DNA of 64,000 nucleotides from Neoasaia chiangmaiensis (GTDB taxonomy: Bacteria > Pseudomonadota > Alphaproteobacteria > Acetobacterales > Acetobacteraceae), in NCBI RefSeq assembly GCF_002005465.1, contig NZ_CP014691.1:1302001-1366000 (forward strand), written 5' to 3'. Of the stretch, positions 54,751-63,988 are shown piece after piece (the first letter of the stretch is position 1; every line of letters begins with the position of its first letter). The notes below the pieces were generated by a model, which searched no databases, was not told the DNA's origin, and worked only from the letters and a program-made list of their open reading frames with translations. The translations under genes were made by a program, and so were the position numbers.

Positions 54751-55773
54751 TCAGCCCGGCGCGCCGGTACCACCCGTAATCCCGAATATCTGGCCCGTGA
54801 CGTAACTGCTTTCCGTCGTGGCCAGATGCACATAGATCGGCGCGATCTCGGCCGGTTGACCCGGGCGCCCCATCGGCACGGTCGTGCCATACTTCTCCAC
54901 CGCCGACATCGGCTGGCCACCGCAGACCTGCAACGCCGTCCAGAAAGGTCCGGGCGCCACAGCGTTGACGCGTATGCCCTTCGGCAGAATCTGCTTGGCC
55001 AGTCCCTTCGTGAAATTCGCGATACCCGCTTTCGTCAGGGCATAGTCCAGAATGATCTCTCCCGGATTGTAGGCATTGCTCGACGCCGTGTTCACGATGG
55101 ACGAACCCGGCGGCATATGCGGAATGGCCGCCTTGGTGATCCAGAACAACGCATAGAGGTTGGTCTTCAGCGTCCAGTCGAAATCCTCGGTGGACAGGTC
55201 GAGAATGCTCTCGTGATAATGCTGCCGACCGGCACAGTTCACCAGCGCATCCAGACCGCCAAGCTGCGATACGGCATCGGCCACCAGCTTCTGGCAGAAT
55301 GCTTCTTCACGAATGTCGCCCGGCAATGCGACGGCCTTGCGTCCAGCCTGCCGGATCAGCGCGATGACTTCCCGCGCGTCCTCTTCTTCCTGCGGCAGGT
55401 AATTGATCGCCACATCCGCGCCTTCGCGTGCGAAGGCGATCGCCGTGGCGCGGCCCAGACCGGAGTCACCGCCGGTAATCAGCGCCTTGCGCCCTGCCAT
55501 CTTGCCACTGCCCTTGTAGCTCTTCTCGCCATGATCGGGCCGAGGATGCATCTTGGACGCAAGCCCGGGCCATGGCTGCGGCTGTGCCGGGAAAGGCTCG
55601 TGCGGGTAGAGCTTGCGCGGATCGGCAAGCGGCGGCGCATCAGTCGATCCCTGTGACGTCGATTGCGCGCGCGCATTCCCCGCCATTACGCCCGCCAGAC
55701 CGGCAGCCGCGCCAGCCAGGACACCCCTCCGGGCACCGGATGTCGGCGCGCTGTTCTGTTCCTGATCGCTCAT
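54751..55773 (-). CDS. SDR-family oxidoreductase with Tat-like leader
   Basis: NAD(P)-dependent short-chain dehydrogenase, 340 residues from ATG 55773 (GGAGGA upstream). The first 45 residues contain an RR pair and a hydrophobic Ala/Gly run (ARRGVLAGAAAGLAGVMAG) ending in ARA, a possible twin-arginine signal. A linker with DPRKLYPHEPFPAQPQPWPG is typical of the YghA-like SDR subgroup. Cofactor motif TGGDSGLGRA, NAG region VNCAGRQ, and catalytic Ser with Y-x3-K (DYALTK). Substrate unknown. Confidence 0.87.
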   Translation of the reverse strand: MSDQEQNSAPTSGARRGVLAGAAAGLAGVMAGNARAQSTSQGSTDAPPLADPRKLYPHEPFPAQPQPWPGLASKMHPRPDHGEKSYKGSGKMAGRKALITGGDSGLGRATAIAFAREGADVAINYLPQEEEDAREVIALIRQAGRKAVALPGDIREEAFCQKLVADAVSQLGGLDALVNCAGRQHYHESILDLSTEDFDWTLKTNLYALFWITKAAIPHMPPGSSIVNTASSNAYNPGEIILDYALTKAGIANFTKGLAKQILPKGIRVNAVAPGPFWTALQVCGGQPMSAVEKYGTTVPMGRPGQPAEIAPIYVHLATTESSYVTGQIFGITGGTGAPG

Positions 55774-55859
55774 CGTTCGTCCTCCGCGTTTTTCCGAAAG
55801 CAGGCACCGCGGCGCCTCTGTCAGAACCTGCAACCCCTGGATCGGAGAACGGTTGCGTA

Positions 55860-56882
55860 TTATGTCTGCTCACGCCTCCGTGACGGAAACGATCGGTTGC
55901 ATAGCAGCGCGATGTGACGAGCGCACAGCGCCATGTCCGGACTGCCGGTCTGCTTGCAGGCCAGTTCCAGCGCCTGCGTTTCCGCGCAGGCCCGCTGCAA
56001 CAGCTCGACGGACCATCGATCCAGCGCCCGATTGAACCGCTCGGCCCGTTTGAAGAAGACCGGCGGCTTCAGTTGACGCATCGCATCCGCCCGCGTCTGC
56101 CCCTGCGCCATCGCCTGTGAAACCCGCAACAGACGCGTCAGGGCACCCAGACAGGCCCGCGCCACCGCAATCGGGCTGACACCGTCCGCCAGCGCACGCT
56201 CCAGCGCCATGTCCGCCACCGCCCGCTCGCCCGCCAGTGCGGCGGAGGTCGCATCCTCGAGGGTGGCGCCCGCCGCATCGCCGATGCAATCCTGCACATC
56301 GTCCAGGCTGAGCGTGCCATTCGGGCCGGCATAAAGGATCAGTTTTTCGATTTCGCCGCGCACGGCCACGCGATCCGCACCGAGCTGCCCGGAGAGCCAG
56401 CCCAGCGCGTCGCGCTCGATCCGGACACCCGCATCGCGCAGCATGTCGCCAATGGTGGCGGTCAGCGCGCGCCCCTCCTCGGGATAGCACCCGATCGCAG
56501 CGGCACGCGGCTCGGCCTCCATCGCCGCGCGCAGCTTGCCGCGCGCCGTCAGGCCGGGCGCCTCGATCACCGTCAGTGTATCCGAATCCAGCGTCAGCGC
56601 CCGCTTCAGGACCGGTAACAATGCATCCTGACCGTCCCGAACCCACACAGCCCGCCGACCGCCGATCAGCGATAGAGCGCCGACCTCCTCTTCCAGCCGA
56701 TCGTGATGTTCCCGGTCCAGGGTCGCGACCCGGAAAGGATCGTCCAGACTCTCCGCCACGGTGCGCACAGCCTGGGCGGCACGCTCGCGGATCAGCCCGA
56801 TATCGTCACCGTAGAGCAGGATGACACGCCACTTGCCCGCATCGGCCAGCGCCCTGCCCGTTCCGCGCGCGTCGATCTTCAT
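55860..56882 (-). CDS. holA: DNA polymerase III delta subunit
   Basis: Clamp-loader subunit that opens the beta clamp, 340 residues. N-terminal domain with WRVILLYGDDIGLIRERAAQ; it continues with RRAVWVRDGQDALLPVLK and a helical C-terminal collar domain. It is 15 bp after lptE in the leuS-lptE-holA order usual in alphaproteobacteria. Confidence 0.93.
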   Translation of the reverse strand: MKIDARGTGRALADAGKWRVILLYGDDIGLIRERAAQAVRTVAESLDDPFRVATLDREHHDRLEEEVGALSLIGGRRAVWVRDGQDALLPVLKRALTLDSDTLTVIEAPGLTARGKLRAAMEAEPRAAAIGCYPEEGRALTATIGDMLRDAGVRIERDALGWLSGQLGADRVAVRGEIEKLILYAGPNGTLSLDDVQDCIGDAAGATLEDATSAALAGERAVADMALERALADGVSPIAVARACLGALTRLLRVSQAMAQGQTRADAMRQLKPPVFFKRAERFNRALDRWSVELLQRACAETQALELACKQTGSPDMALCARHIALLCNRSFPSRRREQT

Positions 56883-56897
56883 ACCGTCACCGGCATG

Positions 56898-57551
56898 TTA
56901 TTCGCCGTGGTCGTTCATATCCGTGCGCCCTGTCGCCGCCGCCGGGAAACCGTCCGGCCCGGCCTTCTCATAAGGCTGCCCGTTCGCGTTGGGCATGGCG
57001 TTCGGGTCGAAATAACTCGGCACTTCGGCCGCATTGCCGGTCGCCGGCTTGTTGTGCGTGCGGAACCAGACCGCCACCTGCTGGGTAATGTTGGCCGCCA
57101 GGGTCTGGGCCACCCGCGTGTCGGTATTCTCCTGATCCAGCGTCTGCGCGAAATATTGCTCGAAGGTCGGGCTATAACCGTCCAGCGTCGAGGCATCGCC
57201 TTCCGCCAGCAGGCGGGGCGTCTGTTCGACCGTGAACAGACGCCAGTGCGCAGTGCCGAGTTCACGCGTCCGACCGGACGTGTTGTCGCCGTGAATGTCG
57301 ATCGCCTGCGCGGAGAACCCGGGCGAGACCTGCAAGGTGTAGCCGTTCGGCTCCCGCGAACTCGCGCCACCCATCGCCTCCTGCAATGCGAGACGCAAAG
57401 CCTGCCCCGTCCGTTCAGGGATGTTGGCGACAAACACGTCCTGCATTTGCTGCGCCACTTCCGGCTTGCCGTTGCCCGTCGATCCATAAAGCGGCTGAAA
57501 ACCGCAGCCGCTGAGGAAGGCCAGTGCGAAAACCGGAAAAAGACGCCGCAT
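56898..57551 (-). CDS. lptE: LPS-assembly lipoprotein LptE
   Basis: Outer-membrane lipoprotein that plugs LptD and delivers lipopolysaccharide to the surface, 217 residues from ATG 57551. Signal MRRLFPVFALAFLSGCGFQP with lipobox LSGC, followed by LYG, the family signature. A C-terminal extension of about 40 polar residues is longer than in E. coli. The ATG lies 5 bp past the leuS stop. The longer frame upstream is inside leuS and not coding. Confidence 0.9.
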   Translation of the reverse strand: MRRLFPVFALAFLSGCGFQPLYGSTGNGKPEVAQQMQDVFVANIPERTGQALRLALQEAMGGASSREPNGYTLQVSPGFSAQAIDIHGDNTSGRTRELGTAHWRLFTVEQTPRLLAEGDASTLDGYSPTFEQYFAQTLDQENTDTRVAQTLAANITQQVAVWFRTHNKPATGNAAEVPSYFDPNAMPNANGQPYEKAGPDGFPAAATGRTDMNDHGE

Positions 57552-57556
57552 CGTTC

Positions 57557-60154
57557 TCAGCCCGCCACAACAAAGTTGACGATGCGATTCGGCACATGCA
57601 CGCGCTTGACGATGCGCTTGCCCGCCAGCATCCGCGCCACGTTCGGCTCGGCTTCCGCCAAAGCCAGAACCTCGTCCGCCGCCGCACCCGGCGCGACGTC
57701 GATCGTCCCGCGCAACTTGCCCATGATCTGCACGCCCATCGTGATCCGATCCACCGCCAGCCACTGCGCTTCCGCCGTCGGCCAGGCCCGCTCGGTGACA
57801 AGCGCACCACCCGGCTCCAGCAGCGCCATCATGTCCTCCGCCAGATGCGGCTGCATCGGCGCACAAAGCAGGCACAGCGTCAGCGCAGCCTCACGACGCG
57901 CCGCCGCCAGACCCGGCGCGTCGGACTTCTCCGCTTCCGCCAGCGCCGAGGTCAACTCATGCAGACGGGCGACCGCTACGTTCGGCGTAAAACCTTCCAG
58001 CGCCTCTGTCACGGCAGCGATGGTACGATGCGTCACGCGCCGCAGGTCGTCACCACCCTCGCCATGAGCGCTGTCGCCCGCATCCCGCGCCGCGACGGTC
58101 GCCACGAGACGGAACAGTCGCTGGCCAAACCGCGCGGCAGCGGCAATGCCCGCTTCCGTCCACTCCATGTCCCGCTCCGGCGGGCTGTCGGACAGAACGA
58201 ACCAGCGCGCCGTGTCCGCACCGAACCGCTCGATGATCGCGGTGGGCGACACGGTGTTGCGTTTGGATTTGGACATCTTCTCGGAACGACCGACGGTCAC
58301 CGGTCGTCCGTTATCCCGACGGACGATCCCGTCCGCCGTGCGCTCCACGTCTTCCGGGGCCAGCCAGCCATCGGCATCTCGATAGCTCTCGTGCGTAATC
58401 ATACCCTGCGTGAACAGGCCGGCAAACGGCTCGTCCACGGCGACATGACCCGTCTCATGCATCGCCCGCGTGAAGAAACGCGCATAGAGCAGATGCAGGA
58501 TCGCATGCTCCACGCCGCCGATATACTGATCGACCGGCAGCCACGCATTCGCCGCCACCGGGTCCGTCGGGGTACTGACATGCGGCGCGGTGAAACGCGT
58601 GAAATACCAGGAACTGTCCACGAAAGTATCGAACGTATCCGTCTCGCGTCGCGCCGGCTTGCCGCATTGCGGACAATCGACATGCTTCCATGTCGGATGA
58701 TGGTCCAGCGGATTGCCCGGTTTGTCGAACGTCACGTCTTCCGGCAGCACGACGGGCAACTGATCGTCCGGAACCGGCACGGCACCGCAGGTGTCGCAAT
58801 GCACGACCGGAATCGGACAGCCCCAGTAACGCTGACGCGATATGCCCCAGTCACGCAGGCGCCAGTTGACGACACCACGGCCGACGCCCATGGCCTCCAG
58901 CCGATCGATGGCTTCGCGTTTGCCTTCGACAGTGCTCAATCCGTCCAGAAAGCCGGAGTTGAACAGCGTGCCGTCGCCGCTGACCGCCTGCTTGCCGATC
59001 GTGAAGGACGCGGGCTCCGCCCCGGGCGGCAGGACGACCGGTTTGACCGGAAGGTCGTATTTGCGTGCGAAATCGAGATCGCGCTGGTCGCCGCACGGAC
59101 AGCCGAACACCGCGCCGGTGCCGTATTCCATCAGCACGAAATTGGCGATCCAGATCGGCGCGGTCTCATCCGGCGCAAACGGGTTGGCAACCCGCAAACC
59201 CGTATCGAAACCCCGTTTCTCTGCCGCCTCGATCGCTTCCTCGGATGTCCCGAGACGTTGGCATTCCACGACAAACGCCTGCGCGTCCAGATTTCCGGCC
59301 GCGACCTTCGCCGCCAACGGATGATCCGGCGCAATGGCAACAAAGCTCATGCCGAAAAGCGTATCGGGACGCGTCGTGAACACTTCCACCGAATCCAGAT
59401 CGGCATCATAGCCCGCTGGCGGAGAGTGCAACGGAAAGCGCACACGCGCCCCTTCGGAGCGCCCGATCCACCGCTCCTGCATCGTCCGGACCCGTGCAGG
59501 CCAGCGATCCAGCGCCTGCAGACCGTCGAGCAGCGGTTCGGCGAACTTCGTGATCGCCAGGAACCACTGTGAAAGACGTTTCTTCTCGATCAGCGCGCCA
59601 GAACGCCAGCCACGCCCGTCCACCACCTGCTCGTTGGCCAGAACGGTCTGGTCGACCGGATCCCAGTTGACCGACGATTCGCGACGCTCGACCAGACCTT
59701 TGCGCCACATTTCGAGAAACAGCTTCTGCTGATGCCCATAGTAGTCGGGCAGACAGGTCGCGATCTCGCGCTCCCAGTCCAGCGAAAAGCCGAGACGTTG
59801 CAGCGTGCCGCGCATGGTCGCGATGTTGTCCATCGTCCATTGCCCCGGATGCACGCCACGTTCACGCGCCGCATTCTCCGCCGGCAGACCGAACGCATCC
59901 CAGCCCATGGGGTGCATGACCGAGAAGCCGCGCGCGCGCTTGTAACGCGCCACCACGTCACCCAACGTGTAATTGCGCACATGCCCCATGTGGAGTTGCC
60001 CCGATGGATAGGGGAACATCTCCAGCACATAATACTTCGGCCGGTCACCAGCCGGATGATCCTCGGCGGCGAAAGCACGCGTGCGCGCCCATTCCGCCTG
60101 CCAGCGCGGCTCAGCCTTGGCGAAATCGAAACTGGCCGTGTCTTGTTCGTTCAT
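57557..60154 (-). CDS. leuS: Leucyl-tRNA synthetase
   Basis: Class I aminoacyl-tRNA synthetase, 865 residues. HIGH-type motif in [15 protein letters not shown] (near residue 50), editing domain with [20 protein letters not shown], and KMSKS at residues 626-630. A Cys pair (HCDTCGAV) and a second ([20 protein letters not shown]) lie before the catalytic half. It ends RIVNFVVAG as usual. Confidence 0.98.
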   Translation of the reverse strand: MNEQDTASFDFAKAEPRWQAEWARTRAFAAEDHPAGDRPKYYVLEMFPYPSGQLHMGHVRNYTLGDVVARYKRARGFSVMHPMGWDAFGLPAENAARERGVHPGQWTMDNIATMRGTLQRLGFSLDWEREIATCLPDYYGHQQKLFLEMWRKGLVERRESSVNWDPVDQTVLANEQVVDGRGWRSGALIEKKRLSQWFLAITKFAEPLLDGLQALDRWPARVRTMQERWIGRSEGARVRFPLHSPPAGYDADLDSVEVFTTRPDTLFGMSFVAIAPDHPLAAKVAAGNLDAQAFVVECQRLGTSEEAIEAAEKRGFDTGLRVANPFAPDETAPIWIANFVLMEYGTGAVFGCPCGDQRDLDFARKYDLPVKPVVLPPGAEPASFTIGKQAVSGDGTLFNSGFLDGLSTVEGKREAIDRLEAMGVGRGVVNWRLRDWGISRQRYWGCPIPVVHCDTCGAVPVPDDQLPVVLPEDVTFDKPGNPLDHHPTWKHVDCPQCGKPARRETDTFDTFVDSSWYFTRFTAPHVSTPTDPVAANAWLPVDQYIGGVEHAILHLLYARFFTRAMHETGHVAVDEPFAGLFTQGMITHESYRDADGWLAPEDVERTADGIVRRDNGRPVTVGRSEKMSKSKRNTVSPTAIIERFGADTARWFVLSDSPPERDMEWTEAGIAAAARFGQRLFRLVATVAARDAGDSAHGEGGDDLRRVTHRTIAAVTEALEGFTPNVAVARLHELTSALAEAEKSDAPGLAAARREAALTLCLLCAPMQPHLAEDMMALLEPGGALVTERAWPTAEAQWLAVDRITMGVQIMGKLRGTIDVAPGAAADEVLALAEAEPNVARMLAGKRIVKRVHVPNRIVNFVVAG

Positions 60155-60207
60155 ATCGTCCGTATCGTTGCGCCACCGCGGCGCCCTGTCAGTAGAAAAA
60201 CGCGCAA

Positions 60208-60714
60208 TCAGTTATCGCTGTGTCCGTTGTCAGCGCGAAGCTGGCGCGCGCGGGAAAGAATACGCGTCGTGATGTCGGAAACCGTGTTGTTGGCCGGCGC
60301 GGTATCCACCCATTCGCCGCCCTGGCGAACCTGCCGGAATACCGAGACCCGCAGCGCATCCGACCGCAGACGGCGATCGAGGATATAGGCTGCGATCTTG
60401 AAACGTTCGTCCGTGCTGGCCGGTGGCTGATACCAATCCGTCAGGATGACGCCGCCGACCGCATCGGCGGATGCGAACGGCATGAAGGAGAGCGTGTCCA
60501 GCGCGCCGCGCCACAGATAGGCATTCACGCCGCCCTGCAACTGGTCGTCACCACCCGTAGCGCTGCGATCAACGCCCATCAGATGGTTACGCGGCGCCGC
60601 GAGGCTGCTCGGATCGCGTGAACCACCGCAGGCGCCGAGCAGAAGCAGGGCGGCGAATGGCGCAAAACGAAAGACGGAGGGGAGAGAACCGGTCGGCTGC
60701 GAACGAGGCGTCAT
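60208..60714 (-). CDS. DUF3576 lipoprotein
   Basis: A 168-residue predicted lipoprotein from ATG 60714 (AGGGA upstream). The signal ends in [10 protein letters not shown]. The core [20 protein letters not shown] and [16 protein letters not shown] is the DUF3576 signature. Function unknown; it regularly precedes leuS and lptE in alphaproteobacteria, hinting at an envelope role. The longer frame (to 60765) lacks the Shine-Dalgarno sequence. Confidence 0.88.
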   Translation of the reverse strand: MTPRSQPTGSLPSVFRFAPFAALLLLGACGGSRDPSSLAAPRNHLMGVDRSATGGDDQLQGGVNAYLWRGALDTLSFMPFASADAVGGVILTDWYQPPASTDERFKIAAYILDRRLRSDALRVSVFRQVRQGGEWVDTAPANNTVSDITTRILSRARQLRADNGHSDN

Positions 60715-60840
60715 GTTGTCCCTATAGGCCGGCTGTAGGCGCGTGGCGGAATCCTCTGCCTTCATGAGCGGCCGAGGCTGGTTGGCCGACCTTCATATCC
60801 TGCCGGGGCCGCTGCGCCAAGCGCGCCGCGCCGACTGCTG

Positions 60841-62937
60841 TCAATCGGCGTTCAATCCCGCCTGGCGAAGGCCGGCTGCCAGCCGATCCCGTGCCATGGC
60901 GGGAAGATACTGATGCGCACCCATCACCTGCTCGACGGTCAGGCCCGGAATCAACGACAGAAGCTGTTCGCGCGCCATCGTCGTCTCGACCGCCATACCG
61001 GAGAAACCAAGCGCCGCGAGGTAATAAACCAGCACCGAGGCACGGCGTGGATACAGGCCCGTAATCATCGAGCCCATCTGGATGGCCGCCTTTTCCTTGC
61101 CGCAGAAAAACAGAACCTGAACCATCAGAGGATCGAGCAGCACGCCAACCGGATGCTCGGTGCGCATCCCGGAATATTTTTCAACCCGTTCCACGGCACG
61201 CTGCCGGTCGCCCTGGATCATCGCCACGAAGGCCTGCAACATGATGCAGATACCGAATGTTTCGAGCGCTTCAGGCGTGAGCATTTCTTCCATGGCCGCG
61301 AGCATCGCCTCCGCCCGCGATATCTGATGGGCGAAGCGACAACTCAGGAAAGCCACCAGAAAGCAGCCCGTTGGATTTTCCGGCCATTGCGCATAACAGG
61401 ACTGCGCCTCGATAATCGCCTGCTCACCGTCACCTCCCGACGACTGACCGAGATTTTCCGCATATTGCGTATGCAATGCGAGCGCACGCGCCAGCGCGAC
61501 AAGCGGCTGCTCCGGATCGACGCGCCTTGCCTTGTCCACCAGCGCCACGATCTCCAGCAGCAGCTGACGGTCACCACGCAACAACAGCATCAGCGCCCGT
61601 ACCGACAGGCCGATAGCCGAGAGATCCTCTGCCGGACGGTGGGCCATCCGTCGCGCCTCGAACAGGAAAACGGCCCATTGGATGCTGGAACATACCGTGC
61701 CGAACCGGTGACGAATATCCGTGAAATCGGCCTCATCGCCCTGGGGCAACTCAATCCTGCTGGCCCAGATGATGCTGCCGTTCGGACGCAGGTCCAGGAG
61801 CCGGACCAGCAGCTTGCGCCGAACCGTGCCGTCTTCCCCGACCGCGTGCCGAATGATTCCGGTGACGGCGAAATCCACGCCACTGCGCCGCGCGGTATGC
61901 ATATCATGGCGCGCCGAGGGATCGGGAGGCGTCACGACATTGAACACGTTGAGATTGACCAGCGCGACGCTCAGCGCGTCCAGCATGTCGTCCGCGTATT
62001 GCCGATCGTTCCCGGCCGCTTCGATCGGCAGGATCGTCAGGGTGGCGATTCGTCTGCTGACTTCGGGATTGGACATGTGCAGATGATCGGGCATGGCCGA
62101 ATCATGCAGCAGCATGTCGCCGCCGTGCGAAGCAGGCGCCGGCGTCAACGGCACCGGAGATGCCCCATTGGCGGACGCAGCGCTCGCAGGCGCGGGCATG
62201 CGGCGCAGGTTGGCAATCAGGGCCATCGTCGCCGTGCCGGGTGACTGTCCGAGACGGGATTCGAACGTGCGGATGGCCTGTTCCGCGTAGAGAGCGGCCT
62301 GGGCATGCTCACCCTTGTATGCAGCCGCCTGCATGCGCGCGCGCCATGCCGCTTCGTTCAGCTCATCCATGTTGAGCAGTCGATCGGCGGCATCAAGAAG
62401 GATTTCCGGATCGTTCTGATCGCGCAGGACATTCTCAAGGAGCATCTGGATATGCCGCGAGATCCGCGTGCGCTGTTCATCCAGCCAGATATCGAAGGCC
62501 GGGTCGATGCCATTCAGTTCGCTGAGCAACAGGTCGGAAGGCGCGCCAAGCTCCTCGAAAGCCGACAAACCAGCCGTCAGGATACGTTCGGCATCCACCG
62601 ACGTCAGCACCGGCTTGAGAGACAGCGCATGGCGCTGCACGTCGATGACATCGACACCCAGCGGGCTAAGCGCGTCCAGAAGCCGGTGAATTTCCTGCCT
62701 TAGCGAAGCACGCGCCAGATCGTCGGGACGGCGGCTCCAGAGAAGTTCCGACAGCCGCGACCTGTTCACCGGCTTTCGGTCCGCCAGTGCCAGAATCGCC
62801 AGAAGTCCTTTTGTTTTGCCACCGATCGGTAAGACACTCTCCCCCATCATCGTCCGCGCTTCCATCGAACCGATCAGACGCAAACGCAACAGGGTGGGAT
62901 CGGTCTTGGGCAAGCCGCGCCTCCCAAGGTCGAACAT
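60841..62937 (-). CDS. BTAD/TolB-like/TPR transcriptional regulator
   Basis: A 698-residue regulator from ATG 62937 (AGAGAGG upstream). An OmpR-type winged helix lies at about 17-100 (LSELLWSRRPDDLARASLRQ), followed by a BTAD-like helical repeat domain to about 245. After a Pro/Ala-rich linker comes a TolB-like domain at about 300-430 (LTILPIEAAGNDRQYADDML, DFAVTGIIRH, IIWASRIELP), and a helical TPR-like region to the end. SARP-type N-terminus without the ATPase of larger activators. Target genes and signal are unknown. Confidence 0.82.
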   Translation of the reverse strand: MFDLGRRGLPKTDPTLLRLRLIGSMEARTMMGESVLPIGGKTKGLLAILALADRKPVNRSRLSELLWSRRPDDLARASLRQEIHRLLDALSPLGVDVIDVQRHALSLKPVLTSVDAERILTAGLSAFEELGAPSDLLLSELNGIDPAFDIWLDEQRTRISRHIQMLLENVLRDQNDPEILLDAADRLLNMDELNEAAWRARMQAAAYKGEHAQAALYAEQAIRTFESRLGQSPGTATMALIANLRRMPAPASAASANGASPVPLTPAPASHGGDMLLHDSAMPDHLHMSNPEVSRRIATLTILPIEAAGNDRQYADDMLDALSVALVNLNVFNVVTPPDPSARHDMHTARRSGVDFAVTGIIRHAVGEDGTVRRKLLVRLLDLRPNGSIIWASRIELPQGDEADFTDIRHRFGTVCSSIQWAVFLFEARRMAHRPAEDLSAIGLSVRALMLLLRGDRQLLLEIVALVDKARRVDPEQPLVALARALALHTQYAENLGQSSGGDGEQAIIEAQSCYAQWPENPTGCFLVAFLSCRFAHQISRAEAMLAAMEEMLTPEALETFGICIMLQAFVAMIQGDRQRAVERVEKYSGMRTEHPVGVLLDPLMVQVLFFCGKEKAAIQMGSMITGLYPRRASVLVYYLAALGFSGMAVETTMAREQLLSLIPGLTVEQVMGAHQYLPAMARDRLAAGLRQAGLNAD

Positions 62938-63262
62938 GGCGGACACCTCTCTCAAAACAAATCGCGAACTAGAAGATTTTCATGAACTTGTTGCCGCTTC
63001 AGAAATCTATATCTCAAAAAAACGTCTGACATGAATGTTCGTGAACTACCCAATATCTGCCATTTTCTGCAAGCTCACAGAACAGTGAAAATGATTTCGC
63101 ATTAATGTCGGTTAACGACAATTGTCGCTGGCCTAGAGAAGCCAGTCGTCGCATCTAGCGTTTGCAAGGCACTGGCGTTCCGCAGGAATCTATCGTCATA
63201 ACATCGATGCGCACCATCGCGCTTGCCCCGGACCCTACGATCCGGTAGTGCTAGGGCCACGT
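62938..63262. other. Intergenic region between the regulator and tRNA-Arg
   Basis: A 325-bp AT-richer gap without a supported ORF. It contains the start region of the regulator, a perfect 12-bp palindrome CGACAATTGTCG (63116-63127), and must contain the tRNA promoter; a possible -10 TACGAT (63236-63241) has no good -35. Confidence 0.55.
63116..63127. promoter_or_regulatory. 12-bp palindrome CGACAATTGTCG
   Basis: Perfect inverted repeat about 180 bp upstream of the BTAD regulator start and 136 bp before the tRNA. It could be an operator or chance; nothing else supports it. Confidence 0.3.
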
Positions 63263-63565
63263 GTCCGCGTAGCTCAGCAGGATAGAGCACAGGATTCCTA
63301 AGGCACGAATTGGGCGTCATGAAGGAAACTTCATGGTGGATCCACTCAAATTCGGGGAAAGCTGACGGTCGAAGACCCTGCCGATCCCGAGCCAAGCCCG
63401 ATCCGTCGGGAAGGTGTAGAGACTGAACGGGTGGCGCCTGTCGACCGCAAGCCGGTCCATGGCGAAGAGACAGTCCAGACCACGAACGCATCGCACGATG
63501 CGGCGGCGAAAGCCGAAGTGGTATGAATCCTGGGGCCGTGGGTTCGAATCCCGCCGCGGACACCA
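63263..63565 (+). tRNA. tRNA-Arg(CCU), interrupted by a group I intron
   Basis: Two exons, 63263-63299 and 63526-63565, join into a 77-nt tRNA with encoded CCA. Acceptor GTCCGCG/CGCGGAC, D stem GCTC/GAGC, anticodon stem CAGGA/TCCTG with loop TTCCTAA (anticodon CCT at 63297-63299), T arm GTGGG-TTCGAAT-CCCGC, discriminator A. All stems pair fully apart from one T-G wobble in the T stem. The intron lies directly after anticodon base 36. It decodes AGG. Default tRNA searches may miss it because of the 226-nt insertion. Confidence 0.95.
63300..63525 (+). ncRNA. Group I self-splicing intron in tRNA-Arg(CCU)
   Basis: 226 nt between U63299 and A63526, ending in G63525. P1: exon CCU pairs with guide GGG (63312-63314), U-G wobble at the splice site, extended by AA/TT. 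P2: ATGAAG-GAAA-CTTCAT (63319-63334). P3: CCACTC (63342-63347) with GGGTGG (63429-63434). P4: TTCGGG (63351-63356) with CCCGAG (63386-63391). P6: CCCGA/TCGGG (63397-63410). P7: GACTG (63421-63425) with CAGTC (63471-63475). P8: GACCG/CGGTC (63443-63457). P9: GCATC/GATGC. The core strings GTGTAGAGACT and AGTCCAG match the Azoarcus/Agrobacterium tRNA introns. No ORF or homing nuclease inside. Confidence 0.95.
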
Positions 63566-63606
63566 CAAGTCGCCGACTCGGCGCATGACACGTCGTAGAT
63601 ACGAAA

Positions 63607-63891
63607 TCAAAACGAGAGGGTTCCGGACATGCCCGGCGCGAACAGCGCATGCAGCAGGACCAACACGAGAAGAATCGCAATCAGGACGCCGAACAATCGT
63701 CCGAACAAACGCAGCGCCACGACGATCAGGGCCAGCAGCAGCAATGCCAGGAGCGCGGTCTGCGCTTCCCCGCCAATGCCAATCCGCATCAGGGCAACGC
63801 GCGCGCCATGCTCGATGACGGCAATCGCCGCCACGATCAGACTGAACAAACCAACGATAAGCCCGACGATCAGGTTATAAAGGTGTTGCAT
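63607..63891 (-). CDS. Small hydrophobic membrane protein, unknown
   Basis: A 94-residue protein with two to three membrane segments (about 5-27, 43-62 and 65-85), Leu/Val/Ala-rich, with one Arg/Gly loop near residue 30. I do not recognise the family. The Shine-Dalgarno sequence is weak (GGAT). It converges with the tRNA gene; no terminator is evident between them. Confidence 0.55.
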   Translation of the reverse strand: MQHLYNLIVGLIVGLFSLIVAAIAVIEHGARVALMRIGIGGEAQTALLALLLLALIVVALRLFGRLFGVLIAILLVLVLLHALFAPGMSGTLSF

Positions 63892-63988
63892 ATGCGTAAT
63901 CTATCCGGGGGTTGATGACGATACCAGCCCGTTTCAAAGCATACCCGCCCCGCCTGTCATTCCCCGGACCTGATATCGAGGAGCCTCC

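Noticed and set aside
57524-59572. 682-residue ORF on the plus strand
   Set aside because: Antisense to leuS, which has all synthetase motifs.
63223-63241. TTGCCC and TACGAT as the tRNA promoter
   Set aside because: Only 7 nt separate the two hexamers, too short for sigma-70.
63102-63680. 192-residue and shorter ORFs on the minus strand across the tRNA
   Set aside because: They read through the tRNA exons and the structured intron; the RNA explanation accounts for every base.
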